From assembly GCF_003259365.1 (NCBI RefSeq), contig NZ_QLLY01000024.1, positions 1 to 64,000 of the forward strand: a stretch of 64,000 bases of DNA, written 5' to 3'. Of the stretch, positions 43,148 to 52,564 are shown piece by piece. Each line of letters starts with the position of its first letter. Position 1 is the first letter of the stretch. Origin of the DNA: Streptomyces sp. PsTaAH-137 (GTDB lineage: Bacteria; Actinomycetota; Actinomycetes; Streptomycetales; Streptomycetaceae). The notes under the pieces are model-generated. The model had not been told where the DNA came from. It saw nothing but the letters and a program-made list of their open reading frames with translations, and ran no database searches. Both the position numbers and the translations under genes were made by a program.

Positions 43148-44998
43148 TCAGGACAGCCGGAAGCGGAGCCGGCAGATGACAGCGTCGGTGTCCCTGCGTA
43201 CCGCGTGCGCGACGATCGCGCCTCGCTGGTTCTGCAGGATCCGCTGCCAGACGTGCTCCGGCTCGGCCTCCGGAACCAGAACCGTGACGCGGGTGCTCGG
43301 GTCCACGGCGGAGACCTCGCGGACGTAGTCGGCGACGGGCTTGCCCAGGGTGCGGCGCTCGGAAGGGATGCGGATCAGAGCGACACCCGGGTTCCACAGC
43401 GCCCAGTCGCGGGTCAGTGCCTCGGTGGCGGCGCGGTCCTCCGGGTCGGTATGGCAGACGGTGACGGCGCGCACCTCGTCTCCGAGGGAGTTCGCGGCGG
43501 TCAGCGCCTCGCTGGTGAGCCGCGAGATGCCGGACACGGGGACGATGACGAGGGACCGGGCGTGGGCCGGGCACTGCGGAATGCGGCCGAGCCCGAGGCG
43601 CTCGCCGATCCGGGTGTAGGTGCGGTGCACGGCCTGGAACGCGAGGACGAGCAGGGGCAGTGCCACGACGATGAGCCACGCCCCGTCGGAGAACTTGGTC
43701 GCGGTGACGACGATCGCGGACACACCGGTGAGCAGGGTACCGAGTCCGTTCAGCAGTGTCTTGCCCAGTGACCCGGGCACTCCGCGCCAGTGGATCACCA
43801 TGCCGACCTGGGCGATCGTGAAGCCGACGAAGACACCGATCGCGAAGAGCGGCACCAGGGTGTTGGTGTCGCCGCCGGAGAAGACCAGCAGGGCCGCGGA
43901 GACGGCGGCGAGGGTGAGCACACCGTGCCGGTGAACCTGGCGGTCGGCCTTGAGGGCGAAGACATGCGGCAGGTAGTTGTCCCGGGCCAGCAGCTTCAGC
44001 AGGACGGGCAGCCCGCCGAACGAGGTGTTCGCGGACAGGGCCAGCAGGATCGTCGTCGCGCACTGCACCACGTAGAAGGACCAGTTGTGGCCGAGTGAGG
44101 CGTCCGCGAGCTGTGCGAGGACGGTGACGCCTTCGACGGGCTGGAGGTGGAAGCGGGCGATCAGCACGCTCAGGCCGATGAGCATGACGCCGAGTACGGC
44201 ACCGAGGGCGATCTCGGCGTGCTGGGCACGGCGAGCGCGCGGAGCGCGGAAGGAGGGCACCGCGTTGGCGATGGCCTCCACACCGGTGAGGGCGGAGCAG
44301 CCGGAGGCGAACGCCTTCAACAGGAGCAGCGCGCCGACCGCGGTGGCGTTGTCCGCGAGGACGGAGGCATGGCCCGTGGCGGCCTCGGTCGAGACGGGCG
44401 CCGAGCGGAAGAGGCCGACCGCGATCAGGACCATGATCGAGCCGACGAAGATGACCGTCGGGACGATGAAGGCGCGGGCCGAGTCGACGATGCCGCGCAG
44501 GTTCACGGCCGTGATCAGGACCAGGACGGCGAGGCAGATCCAGAGCCGGTCGCCGTAGAGCCCCGGGAAGGCGGAGGTGAGAGCGGCGACGCCCGCGGTG
44601 ACGGCAACGGCGACGTTCAGGACGTAGTCCAGGACGAGGGACGCGGCCGCGACCAGGCTGATGCAGGGGCCGAGGTGCGTCTTGGCCACCGCGTACGAGC
44701 CGCCACCGTCCGGGAACGCGGCGATGACCTGCCGGTAGGAAGCGACGAGTACGGCCAGCAGGCCGGCGATCGCGAGCGTGACCGGGAGGGTGAAGCCCAG
44801 GCCGTGCGCACCTGCCGCCGCCAGCACCAGGACGATCGCTTCCGGGCCGTACGCGACGGACGCCATCGCGTCGAGCGAGAGGGCGGCCAGGCCCGTCACT
44901 GCGGTGAGGCGGTGCTTCTCGCCTGCCGTGTCTCGGAGGTCCGGAGGTTCTTCGTCACCAGGATTCGCCCCGGGTTCGGCTATCAGTGACGTGGTCAT
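43148..44998 (-). CDS. KimA-like APC-family potassium permease
   Basis: A 616-residue permease with about 12 membrane helices and a cytoplasmic C-terminal domain of about 150 residues. The opening helix motifs ALSLDAMASVAYGPEAIVLV and AAFPDGGGSYAVAKTHLGP closely follow those of Bacillus subtilis KimA (formerly YdaO), a high-affinity K+ importer. It therefore probably takes up potassium with H+. ATG start at 44998 following GAGGAG. In Bacillus the gene has a cyclic-di-AMP riboswitch; no such leader is recognised here. It is convergent with the DUF6069 gene. Confidence 0.85.
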   Translation of the reverse strand: MTTSLIAEPGANPGDEEPPDLRDTAGEKHRLTAVTGLAALSLDAMASVAYGPEAIVLVLAAAGAHGLGFTLPVTLAIAGLLAVLVASYRQVIAAFPDGGGSYAVAKTHLGPCISLVAAASLVLDYVLNVAVAVTAGVAALTSAFPGLYGDRLWICLAVLVLITAVNLRGIVDSARAFIVPTVIFVGSIMVLIAVGLFRSAPVSTEAATGHASVLADNATAVGALLLLKAFASGCSALTGVEAIANAVPSFRAPRARRAQHAEIALGAVLGVMLIGLSVLIARFHLQPVEGVTVLAQLADASLGHNWSFYVVQCATTILLALSANTSFGGLPVLLKLLARDNYLPHVFALKADRQVHRHGVLTLAAVSAALLVFSGGDTNTLVPLFAIGVFVGFTIAQVGMVIHWRGVPGSLGKTLLNGLGTLLTGVSAIVVTATKFSDGAWLIVVALPLLVLAFQAVHRTYTRIGERLGLGRIPQCPAHARSLVIVPVSGISRLTSEALTAANSLGDEVRAVTVCHTDPEDRAATEALTRDWALWNPGVALIRIPSERRTLGKPVADYVREVSAVDPSTRVTVLVPEAEPEHVWQRILQNQRGAIVAHAVRRDTDAVICRLRFRLS

Positions 44999-45405
44999 AC
45001 GGGGCTCCTCGGTACGGTCCGGGCGGTGGCCCGGGACTCCGCCCAGGGTCTGTCCGTTTCCGGGCGCCACCGCCCTGCCCTTGCGCCTTCTTCGCGCGGA
45101 ACCACGGGAATCTGACGGGACCTTGACGCCCGGCTCCGCGGCGCCGAGAGGGTGTCAAGGATGTGCGCGGAGTTGTGCCGGAGCCCCGTCGAGGGCCGGG
45201 ACGCGGGACGCGACCCAGGTCTTCCGGCCGGGCGCCAGCGGCACACGACGCAGTCCGCACCGGACAGGGGAGTGCAGTGCGGTCGCTGATGAGAACGCTC
45301 GCCTTTGGCGAGGCTGAGAGCGGGGCCGCGGAAACCCGCAGTGCACCGTGGCCACACCCCCTTCGGGCGGGCGCGACCACGGCGCGTCGTGGTGCGGTAT
45401 CCCGA
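44999..45405. other. Intergenic region, 407 bp
   Basis: Upstream of the KimA-like gene and downstream of the GH12 gene, both on the minus strand. No gene, riboswitch or operator recognised. Confidence 0.4.
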
Positions 45406-46632
45406 TCAGGTCAGATGCCACACCTGGTTGGGCTGGGTGCCGCCACCGCCGTAACAGCTCCAGATCTGGATCCTGGTGCCCGCGGCGGTGCCGCGTTCCA
45501 CGGCATCCAGGCAGGCTCCGGAGTTGGTGTTGACGATCGTGCCGTCGGCGTTGAACTGCCACTTCTGGGCGCCCAGGCCGTTGCAGGACCAGAGTTGTAC
45601 GACAGTGCCGTTCGCGGTGCGGCCTCCGGACACGTCGAGGCACTTTCCCGTCGCGGGATTGACCAGCGCCTCGCCCTGGCGTACCCAGCGCTGTGCTCCT
45701 GCGCCGTTGCAGTCCCACAGTTGCACGATCGTGCCGTCGGCGGAGTCCCCGTTCTTCACGTCGAGGCAGCGGCTGCTGGCCTGGCCGACGATTGTGCCGC
45801 CGGCGGGGGGCGGCGTGCTGCCGCCCCCGTCGGTGGTGAAGGAGAAGGTGTCCACCGCGAGCCCCTGTCCGCCGACCCACGGTTCGAACCCGAACTGGAC
45901 GCTGGTGAGATACCAGGACCGGTCGACGAGACCGCGGCTGCCCGCGTCGTCGGTGAAGTCCTTGATATGGACATCGAGTGAGGTGGTGTTCTGCTGACGG
46001 ACGTAGGACACGACGTTCCAGGAGATCCCGCCGTTGGAGAGGCGCCCCTGCCACACGTCATAGCCCGCGCCGCCGATCTGGGCCGTGGCGACCTTGGACC
46101 CGGCAGGCTGCGGCGGCCCGGCGTGTGCGCCCCAGATCATGATCTCGGCGCCGTTGTTCTGCCCCACGGGGTTCGGCGACGAGTCGAGCCAGATGTCGTA
46201 CGCCGCGTCCCAGGAGCCTCCCGCGGTGCGGTAGGTGACGGTGCTGCGCGGGTCGCGGAACGCGCTGACCTGGAGCGGAAGGCCACTGTTGGCGGAGCAG
46301 TTCCCGTAGTGGCAGCCCGCGTAGACGGACGGGTAGGCGGCAGGGGCACCGTTCGTGGGGACGTTGTGGCTCGCCGTGCTGATGGTGAAACCGCTGTTGG
46401 TCACTGTGAGGCACTGGGGGGTGTCGTCGCCCCATTCGTTGTTCTGGACGATGTACTTTCCGCCGGCGATGGATGTACTGCCGAACTTGTCGCACAGCTG
46501 CGAGTCGGCGTGCGCCCGGGGCGCGGGAGCCAGCGACACGAAGGCGGCGAGCAGCAGGGCGCAGAGCGCGCCGATCAGTGTCGGTCGGCGTAACGCGGCT
46601 GGTGGCGAGGTGGGAAAGGAAGAAGGCGTCAT
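45406..46632 (-). CDS. Secreted GH12 endoglucanase with ricin-type CBM13
   Basis: A 408-residue secreted cellulase. Signal peptide to about residue 43 (AHA cleavage). The GH12 jelly-roll domain spans about 44-268: catalytic nucleophile E163 in GAEIMIW and acid/base E250 in FGFEPWVGG; endo-beta-1,4-glucan cleavage with retention. A Pro-rich linker (STPPPAGG) leads to a ricin B-like trefoil (about 280-408) with repeats QLWDCNGAGAQRW, QLWSCNGLGAQKW and QIWSCYGGGGTQPNQVW, a CBM13-type carbohydrate-binding module. The gene is 49 bp downstream of GH5 on the same strand, so both probably share the CebR-type box at 48521-48534. Confidence 0.95.
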   Translation of the reverse strand: MTPSSFPTSPPAALRRPTLIGALCALLLAAFVSLAPAPRAHADSQLCDKFGSTSIAGGKYIVQNNEWGDDTPQCLTVTNSGFTISTASHNVPTNGAPAAYPSVYAGCHYGNCSANSGLPLQVSAFRDPRSTVTYRTAGGSWDAAYDIWLDSSPNPVGQNNGAEIMIWGAHAGPPQPAGSKVATAQIGGAGYDVWQGRLSNGGISWNVVSYVRQQNTTSLDVHIKDFTDDAGSRGLVDRSWYLTSVQFGFEPWVGGQGLAVDTFSFTTDGGGSTPPPAGGTIVGQASSRCLDVKNGDSADGTIVQLWDCNGAGAQRWVRQGEALVNPATGKCLDVSGGRTANGTVVQLWSCNGLGAQKWQFNADGTIVNTNSGACLDAVERGTAAGTRIQIWSCYGGGGTQPNQVWHLT

Positions 46633-46681
46633 GAGGGACGTCTCCTTTCGGGGACGGAGGCGGGCATGGGCGTCGCGGGGT

Positions 46682-48487
46682 TCAGCTGGTACGGCAGACC
46701 AGCGCGGGCGTGCCCGCCCCGCCGGGTGCCGCGCCGAAGCCGAACGAGGTGGAACTCCCGGCCGCGATCGCGCCGTTGTGATCGGCGTTGCGTGCCGTGA
46801 CCGCCTTGCCCACCTGAGTGAAGGAGGCGTTCCACATGCCGTTGACGGCCTGGTCGCCGGGCCAGGACCAGGTCACCTCCCACGACTTGGTCGCCGTGGA
46901 ACCGGTGTTGGTGACGGTGACATCGGCGTTGAATCCGCTGCCCCAGTCGCTGCTGACCTTGTACGAGGCGGAGCACCCGGAGGACCCGCCGCCCGAACCC
47001 GACGTGGTCGCGGCGACCGATGCCGAGGCCGGTGAGACGTTGCCCGCGGCGTCGCGCGCCCGGACGGTGTAGTCGTAGCGCGTCCCGGCGGTGAGGCCTG
47101 TGTCGGTGAAGGAAGGACCGGTCGACGTACCGACCTTGGCGGTACCCCGGTAGATGTCGTAGCCGGTGACAGCGGTGTCGTCGGTGGATGCCGACCAGGA
47201 CAGGGAGACGCTGGACGATGTCGTGCCCGTGACCTTGAGACCGGAGGGGGTGGACGGCGCGGTGGTGTCGCCTCCGCCGCCTCCTCCTCCGAAGGCCGGT
47301 GCCTTGATGGAGGCCAGGTAGCCGTCCTTCGCGGTGTCCACGGTCTGCCAGTCGTCCTTGAGAATGCCGCCGGTGTCACCGGAGTCGGGATTCCACGACC
47401 AGAAGGTCCACTGGAAGCTGTCCGCGCCGTGGACGCCGGTGGGCCGCAGATAGTCCACGAGGGCCGCGAGCCACTTCTGGTCCACGGACGACTGGAGGGT
47501 GGTTCCGAACTCGCCGAGCCACACGGGCGCGATGTTCTGCTTGAAGAGGTAGCCCCAGTTCTTGTCCCAGATGGCGGGCATGTTCGCGGGGAACGACGGG
47601 TCGCTGAACCACGGTTGCTGCGCGACGCTGGTGGCGTAGTCGTGGGCCGAGTACACGAGACGGTTCGCCACGCTGAGCCGGACGGGCGCCTTGGCCGCCC
47701 CGGACAGGTTGCCGCCCCACCAGTTCGACTGGCCGTCGACCGTCTGTACGCCCTCGACGAGGATGAGCAGCTGCGGGTTGACCGAGAGGACGGCGTTGCC
47801 GGCCCGCTCGGCGGCGAGCCGCCAGTCGATGCTCGTGTCCCCGCATCCCCAACAGGCCGGGTCGTGCGGCTCGTTGTGCAGGTCGATGCCGACCACGGCC
47901 GTGTTGCCCTGGTAGCGAGCCGCCAGCGCTTTGAGGTTTGTGATCCAGGTGGATTCGGGGACCGACGCGGTGTACCAGAGGGCGGACTGGGACGAGGAGT
48001 CGGGCCGGTGCCGGTCGAGGACGATCTTGAGTCCGATCGAGCCGGCGTAGTCCACGATCTTGTCCATGACCTGCAAGGACGTGAGGTCCTTGAGGTCGGT
48101 GTTGAGGCCACTCGCGTAGGTGATGCCGTTGGGGACGGTGTTCTTGAAGATGTCGTCGCTGTAGGGCATGCGGATCGTGTTGTACCCGAGCGACTTCATC
48201 TGGTCCATCATCGACTTGTAGTCGCGGGACCAGAGGCCGTGGGTGACGTAGTTGGCGGTCTCGAACCCGAACCAGTTGACGCCGGCCATCCGGACCGGCC
48301 GGTTCTCCGCGTCCAGGATCTGGCGGCCGTTGGTGTGCCAGTAACCGGCGCCCGCGGCAGGCGCCGCCGCGGCCTTGACGGGCGCTGCCCGGGCGGGCAG
48401 GGCAGCGAACGGGACGAGGGCGATCGCGGCGGAGGCGACCAGGGTGACCAGGGTTTTTCTGAGCCGGTGAACGAGTGGGGGGCTCAT
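46682..48487 (-). CDS. Secreted GH5 endoglucanase with FN3 and CBM2
   Basis: A 601-residue secreted cellulase. Signal peptide to about residue 34. GH5 TIM-barrel (about 45-395): acid/base E206 in DLHNEPHD and nucleophile E326 in LGEFGTT, plus WDKNWGYLF and WTFWSWNPDSGDTGG. It hydrolyses internal beta-1,4 bonds of cellulose. After a glycine linker comes a fibronectin-III domain (about 408-495; ends VSPASASVAA) and a CBM2-type cellulose-binding module (about 500-601; SYKVSSDWGSGFNADVTVTN). The ATG at 48487 follows GGAT. A perfect TGGGAGCGCTCCCA palindrome lies 34 bp upstream and another 377 bp upstream. Confidence 0.96.
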   Translation of the reverse strand: MSPPLVHRLRKTLVTLVASAAIALVPFAALPARAAPVKAAAAPAAGAGYWHTNGRQILDAENRPVRMAGVNWFGFETANYVTHGLWSRDYKSMMDQMKSLGYNTIRMPYSDDIFKNTVPNGITYASGLNTDLKDLTSLQVMDKIVDYAGSIGLKIVLDRHRPDSSSQSALWYTASVPESTWITNLKALAARYQGNTAVVGIDLHNEPHDPACWGCGDTSIDWRLAAERAGNAVLSVNPQLLILVEGVQTVDGQSNWWGGNLSGAAKAPVRLSVANRLVYSAHDYATSVAQQPWFSDPSFPANMPAIWDKNWGYLFKQNIAPVWLGEFGTTLQSSVDQKWLAALVDYLRPTGVHGADSFQWTFWSWNPDSGDTGGILKDDWQTVDTAKDGYLASIKAPAFGGGGGGGDTTAPSTPSGLKVTGTTSSSVSLSWSASTDDTAVTGYDIYRGTAKVGTSTGPSFTDTGLTAGTRYDYTVRARDAAGNVSPASASVAATTSGSGGGSSGCSASYKVSSDWGSGFNADVTVTNTGSTATKSWEVTWSWPGDQAVNGMWNASFTQVGKAVTARNADHNGAIAAGSSTSFGFGAAPGGAGTPALVCRTS

Positions 48488-48520
48488 GGTGGGGGATCCT
48501 CTCGCAGGGAAAGCGCGAAT

Positions 48521-48534
48521 TGGGAGCGCTCCCA
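48521..48534. promoter_or_regulatory. CebR-type operator upstream of GH5/GH12
   Basis: TGGGAGCGCTCCCA, a perfect 14-bp palindrome identical to the operator recognised by CebR (LacI family) in Streptomyces, which is released by cellobiose or cellotriose. It is 34-47 bp upstream of the GH5 ATG, so CebR would sit across the promoter. Confidence 0.93.
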
Positions 48535-48863
48535 AATGGCGGCACGCGTGCATGCGGATCGGATGGCGGAGAGCTGGAGGTGTCCGGCGGCGACCGGGTT
48601 CCTCAGGCCGCCCGGAGTGTCCCGCCCCGTACGGCCCGCCGTCGTAGCCGGGACCGGATTCATGGAAGCCACTGGGCATGGATGCGTCAATACTTTGCGC
48701 ACCGATCGGGTCGTGCGCGGCGCGCTTTCCTCTCCCGGGCGCGGTCCCGAATCGCCTACGGGCGCGGCCTGTCCGACCGTCCGTCCGTCTGGCCTGCGTG
48801 GACCGCCGCACATTTCCCTCCGCGGCAGGGGTGTTGACAGCGTCGATCCGGCGCAGCACTCTT

Positions 48864-48877
48864 TGGGAGCGCTCCCA
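48864..48877. promoter_or_regulatory. CebR-type operator upstream of GH6
   Basis: A second perfect copy of TGGGAGCGCTCCCA, 279 bp before the GH6 ATG at 49156. It is on the GH6 side of the divergent region and is the likely operator for that gene. Confidence 0.92.
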
Positions 48878-49155
48878 ACTGGATGCCCTGTCCTCCGCCT
48901 CCCCAGCGCGGCCGGCATCGCCCGTGCGTCCACGGCAGTCATGACCGGACTGCCGTGACGCCACGCGCTCCACCGCCTCATCGACCTGCCTTCCTGCATG
49001 GCACGGAACCGCGGAACGTGCCGCGCAGGTCGGGCTGCCATGCCGTCCGGTCTCTGCGGGCGACCGGGCTGCCGCTCGGGCCCGGGCACCTCCCGGTACC
49101 GCCGTTCACCGCACGCGCTTCGCCAGTCGTTCTCCATCACCCACGGGAGAGAACC

Positions 49156-51285
49156 ATGCGCTTACGCAGACCCACCCCCACCGCACGTCCCCGCGCTGCG
49201 AGAAGACGGACCGCCGCTCTCGCGTCGGGGGCGCTCATCGGCGCCCTGTCACTGACCGCCATGACGCACAGCGCGTCCGCCGCGGCGAAGCTCGACAACC
49301 CGTACGTCGGGGCGAAGGCCTACGTGAACCCCGACTGGTCCGCCAAGGCGGCGGCCGAGCCCGGCGGTGCGACCGTCGCGAAGCAGCCGACCTTCGTGTG
49401 GCTCGACCGGATCGCCGCGATCCAGGGCAACGCCGAGGCCCGTGGCCTCAAGGCCCACCTCGACACGGCCAAGGCGCAGGGCGCCAACCTCGTCCAGTTG
49501 GTCATCTACGACCTGCCGGGACGCGACTGCGCCGCGCTGGCCTCGAACGGTGAACTGGGCGCCGACGAACTGGCCAGATACCAGTCCGACTACATCGACC
49601 CGATCGCCGAGATCCTCGCCGATCCCGCGTACGCGAGCCTGCGCATCGTCAACCTCATCGAGCCGGATTCGCTGCCGAACCTCGTCACCAACGCCGGCGG
49701 CACAGCGGGCTCCACGCCCCAGTGCGCCACGATGAAGGCGAACGGCAACTACGAGAAGGGCGTGGGCTACGCCCTGCACAAACTGGGTGGCCTGCCCAAC
49801 GCCTACAACTACATCGACGCGGGCCACCACGCGTGGCTCGGCTGGGACAGCAACCTCGTCCCGACCGCGCAGGAGTTCAAGAAGGCCGCCACCACCAACG
49901 GCGCGAGCCTGAGCGACGTGACGGGGTTCATCGTCAACACCGCCAACTACTCCGCGACCAAAGAGCCGTACGTCAAGGTCACGGACACCGTGAACGGCCA
50001 GACGGTGCGCCAGTCCAAGTGGATCGACTGGAACCAGTACGACGACGAGACCTCGTACGCGCAGGGGCTGCGCTCGGCCCTGGTGGCACAGGGCTTCGAC
50101 AGCGGGATCGGCATGCTCATCGACACCTCGCGCAACGGCTGGGGCGGCGCCGCGCGGCCGACCGCTCCCGGCCCGACGACGAGCGTCGACGCCTACGTGG
50201 ACGGCGGCCGGGTCGACCGGCGCATCCACGCGGGCAACTGGTGCAACCAGAGCGGCGCCGGCATCGGCGAGCGCCCGGCCACCGCTCCGGACACCGGGAT
50301 CGACGCGTACGTGTGGGCGAAGCCGCCGGGCGAGTCCGACGGTGCCAGCAAGCCCCTCGACAACGACGAGGGCAAGGGCTTCGACCGGATGTGCGATCCC
50401 ACGTACACCGGCAACGCCCGTAACGGAAACAGCCTGACGGGCGCGCTGCCCGACTCTCCGCTGGCCGGCCACTGGTTCTCCGCCGGGTTCCGCCAACTGG
50501 TCGCCAACGCTTACCCGCCGCTGTCCGGAGGCGGTGGTGGCGACACGCAGGCGCCGACCGTGCCGGGCGGTCTCACGGTGGGTACGACGACCAGCGACAG
50601 CGTGGCCCTTTCGTGGAGCGCATCGACGGACAACACGGCCGTCACCGGCTACGACGTCTACCGGGACGGCACCAGGGTGGGCAGCGTCTCCGGTACGTCG
50701 TACACCGACAAGGGGCTTTCCGCGTCGACCGGTTACGCGTACACGGTCCGGGCGAAGGACGCTGCGGGGAACGTTTCGGCGGCGTCCGCGGCGGTGACCG
50801 CGGTGACCAAGCCGTCGGGTGGAGGCGGTGGCTCCTCGGGCCTCAGGGCGCAGTACAAGAACAACGATTCCTCGGCGGCGGACAATCAGATCAAGCCGGG
50901 ACTGCGCCTGGTCAACGGCGGTACGGCGGCTGTCGACCTGTCCAAGGTCACGGTCCGTTACTGGTTCACCGGCGAGTCCTCGTCGGCCGGTTACCAGACG
51001 TTCTGCGACTGGGCACAGGTCGGCTGCTCCACGGTGAATCTGTCGACGCGCGCGGTCTCGCCGGCCAGGACGGGCGCCGACCGCTATATGGAGGTCGGCT
51101 TCGGCAGCGGATCGCTGGCGGTGGGCGCGGACACCGGTGATATCCAGCTGAGGCTGGCCAAGTCCGACTGGTCCAATTTCAACGAGACCGACGACTACAG
51201 CCGCGGCACCGGCACCTCGTACGCCGACGCACCGAAGGTGACCGTCTACGTCGCAGGCACCCTCGTGTGGGGCACCGAGCCGTAG
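49156..51285 (+). CDS. Secreted GH6 cellulase with FN3 and CBM3
   Basis: A 709-residue secreted cellulase. Signal peptide to about residue 43. GH6 catalytic domain (about 45-455) with the signature VIYDLPGRDCAALASNGE (D124 region), the acid in LIEPDSLPNL, and later GHHAWLGWDSN and WCNQSGAGIGERP; it is an inverting beta-1,4-glucanase, either exo (cellobiohydrolase) or endo. Then an FN3 domain (about 465-550) and a CBM3 module (about 563-709; GLRAQYKNNDSSAADNQI). ATG start at 49156 after GGGAGAG. The CebR box at 48864-48877 lies upstream. Confidence 0.95.
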   Translation: MRLRRPTPTARPRAARRRTAALASGALIGALSLTAMTHSASAAAKLDNPYVGAKAYVNPDWSAKAAAEPGGATVAKQPTFVWLDRIAAIQGNAEARGLKAHLDTAKAQGANLVQLVIYDLPGRDCAALASNGELGADELARYQSDYIDPIAEILADPAYASLRIVNLIEPDSLPNLVTNAGGTAGSTPQCATMKANGNYEKGVGYALHKLGGLPNAYNYIDAGHHAWLGWDSNLVPTAQEFKKAATTNGASLSDVTGFIVNTANYSATKEPYVKVTDTVNGQTVRQSKWIDWNQYDDETSYAQGLRSALVAQGFDSGIGMLIDTSRNGWGGAARPTAPGPTTSVDAYVDGGRVDRRIHAGNWCNQSGAGIGERPATAPDTGIDAYVWAKPPGESDGASKPLDNDEGKGFDRMCDPTYTGNARNGNSLTGALPDSPLAGHWFSAGFRQLVANAYPPLSGGGGGDTQAPTVPGGLTVGTTTSDSVALSWSASTDNTAVTGYDVYRDGTRVGSVSGTSYTDKGLSASTGYAYTVRAKDAAGNVSAASAAVTAVTKPSGGGGGSSGLRAQYKNNDSSAADNQIKPGLRLVNGGTAAVDLSKVTVRYWFTGESSSAGYQTFCDWAQVGCSTVNLSTRAVSPARTGADRYMEVGFGSGSLAVGADTGDIQLRLAKSDWSNFNETDDYSRGTGTSYADAPKVTVYVAGTLVWGTEP

Positions 51286-51468
51286 ACCGGCCGGCCCCAC
51301 CTGAAGTCACCCTCATCGGGACGCTGTCCGCGGAGCGGCCCGATGGGGGTGCGCCCATGTCGGCCGGACACGGAGGTACCGTCGGTCGATCAGCATGCGT
51401 CCCCTGACCTGCGCCGACGGCATACTGACGACCAGGATCCAGTACTTCTGAGAACGGGTGTCACCGCG

Positions 51469-52290
51469 ATGAGCGTCAAAACAGTTCTGATCACCGGAAC
51501 GTCCTCGGGCATCGGTCTGGCCACCGCGGTCGCCGCCGCGCGCGCCGGATGGCGGGTGATCGCCACGATGCGCGACACCACCAAGGCGGGCCCTGTGCGG
51601 ACGGCCGCCCGCGAGGCGGGGGTCGACCTGGACGTGCGTGCTCTGGACGTGACGGACCCCGCCTCCGTGGAGGAGTGCCTGGCGGGATGCGACCGGCTCG
51701 ACGCTCTGATCAACAACGCGGGGTCCGGGCACGTCGGAACCCTGGAACTGGAGAGCGTCGAGAGTGTTCGCACGGTGATGGAGGTCAACTTCTTCGGCGT
51801 GCTGCACGTCACCCGGGCGGCCCTGCCGCTGCTGCGGGCGAGCGGCGGACGCGTGGTGACGGTGACCAGTGTCGGCGGAGTGGTCGGGCAGCCCTTCAAC
51901 GAGGCGTACTGCGCGGCCAAGTTCGCCGTCGAGGGCTTCATGGAGTCCCTGGCACCCGTCGCGGCCGCCACCGGTGTGTCCGTGAGCGTCGTCGAGCCCG
52001 GAGCCGTGGCCAGCGAGTTCGTGAAGAACGTGGGGATCGACGACAGCGCGGCGGACGCGGCAGGGCCCTACAGCACGGCTCTGGCGGCCTACCTCGAACG
52101 GACCCGGGGCGCCTTCGCCGACGCGCAGAGCCCGCATGACGTCGCCGGGCACCTGGTGGACCTGCTGACCTGCGAGCGGCCCGCCTTCCGTGTGCAGACC
52201 TCGGAACGGGCGCGCGCGTTCGTGGCGGTGAAGCTCAAGGACCTCGACGGTTCGGCCTTGCAGGCGCTGACCGGGACATGGGTCTCCTGA
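51469..52290 (+). CDS. Short-chain dehydrogenase/reductase
   Basis: A 273-residue SDR enzyme. Cofactor motif LITGTSSGIGLA (G10 to G16), the NNAG motif, and catalytic S134, Y147 and K151 (YCAAK). It reduces or oxidises a keto/hydroxy compound with NAD(P)H; the substrate is not known. The ATG at 51469 gives the usual SDR start. A frame extension to 51343 is not conserved-looking. Downstream of the GH6 gene by about 180 bp but probably unrelated to it. Confidence 0.92.
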   Translation: MSVKTVLITGTSSGIGLATAVAAARAGWRVIATMRDTTKAGPVRTAAREAGVDLDVRALDVTDPASVEECLAGCDRLDALINNAGSGHVGTLELESVESVRTVMEVNFFGVLHVTRAALPLLRASGGRVVTVTSVGGVVGQPFNEAYCAAKFAVEGFMESLAPVAAATGVSVSVVEPGAVASEFVKNVGIDDSAADAAGPYSTALAAYLERTRGAFADAQSPHDVAGHLVDLLTCERPAFRVQTSERARAFVAVKLKDLDGSALQALTGTWVS

Positions 52291-52339
52291 CGGCCTCGCC
52301 GACGGTGGGCAGCCGGGCCTCACGAGGGTCTGGTGCGAA

Positions 52340-52480
52340 ATGACTCCGGCGGGGGCGAGCGACGAAGCGCCGGCCCTTTTCAGCTTTTCCAGCCTGTCCG
52401 CCTACGAGAAGTACCGGCAGTTGTTCGGCCGGGACCCGGAGTTCATCGAAGCGGACCGGACCCGGGCAGTGATGTTCGCC
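52340..52480 (+). pseudogene. Remnant of a NIPSNAP-family gene
   Basis: A short frame from 52340 reads APALFSFSSLSAYEKYRQLF and GRDPEFIEADRTRA, which resembles the C-terminal half of a NIPSNAP-family protein, then loses its likeness. It is in frame with the transporter gene downstream. It is probably what is left after deletion of the gene's start and end. Confidence 0.5.
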
Positions 52481-52564
52481 GTCCACCAGCCCCCCCCTTC
52501 CGTGAGAGCCCTGCTGCCGGTGCCGGTGAGCAGCTACATGCCGCACGCCCCGTACGCTGCGGAC

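Larger units (their letters stand above)
48488..49155. other. Divergent cellulase promoter region, 668 bp
   Basis: Spacer between GH5 (minus) and GH6 (plus). It contains two perfect 14-bp CebR-type palindromes. No gene is supported despite open frames. Confidence 0.7.

Noticed and set aside
44999..45405. Cyclic-di-AMP (ydaO) riboswitch in front of the KimA-like gene
   Set aside because: No segment resembling the conserved ydaO core was seen by eye; an Rfam search would settle it.
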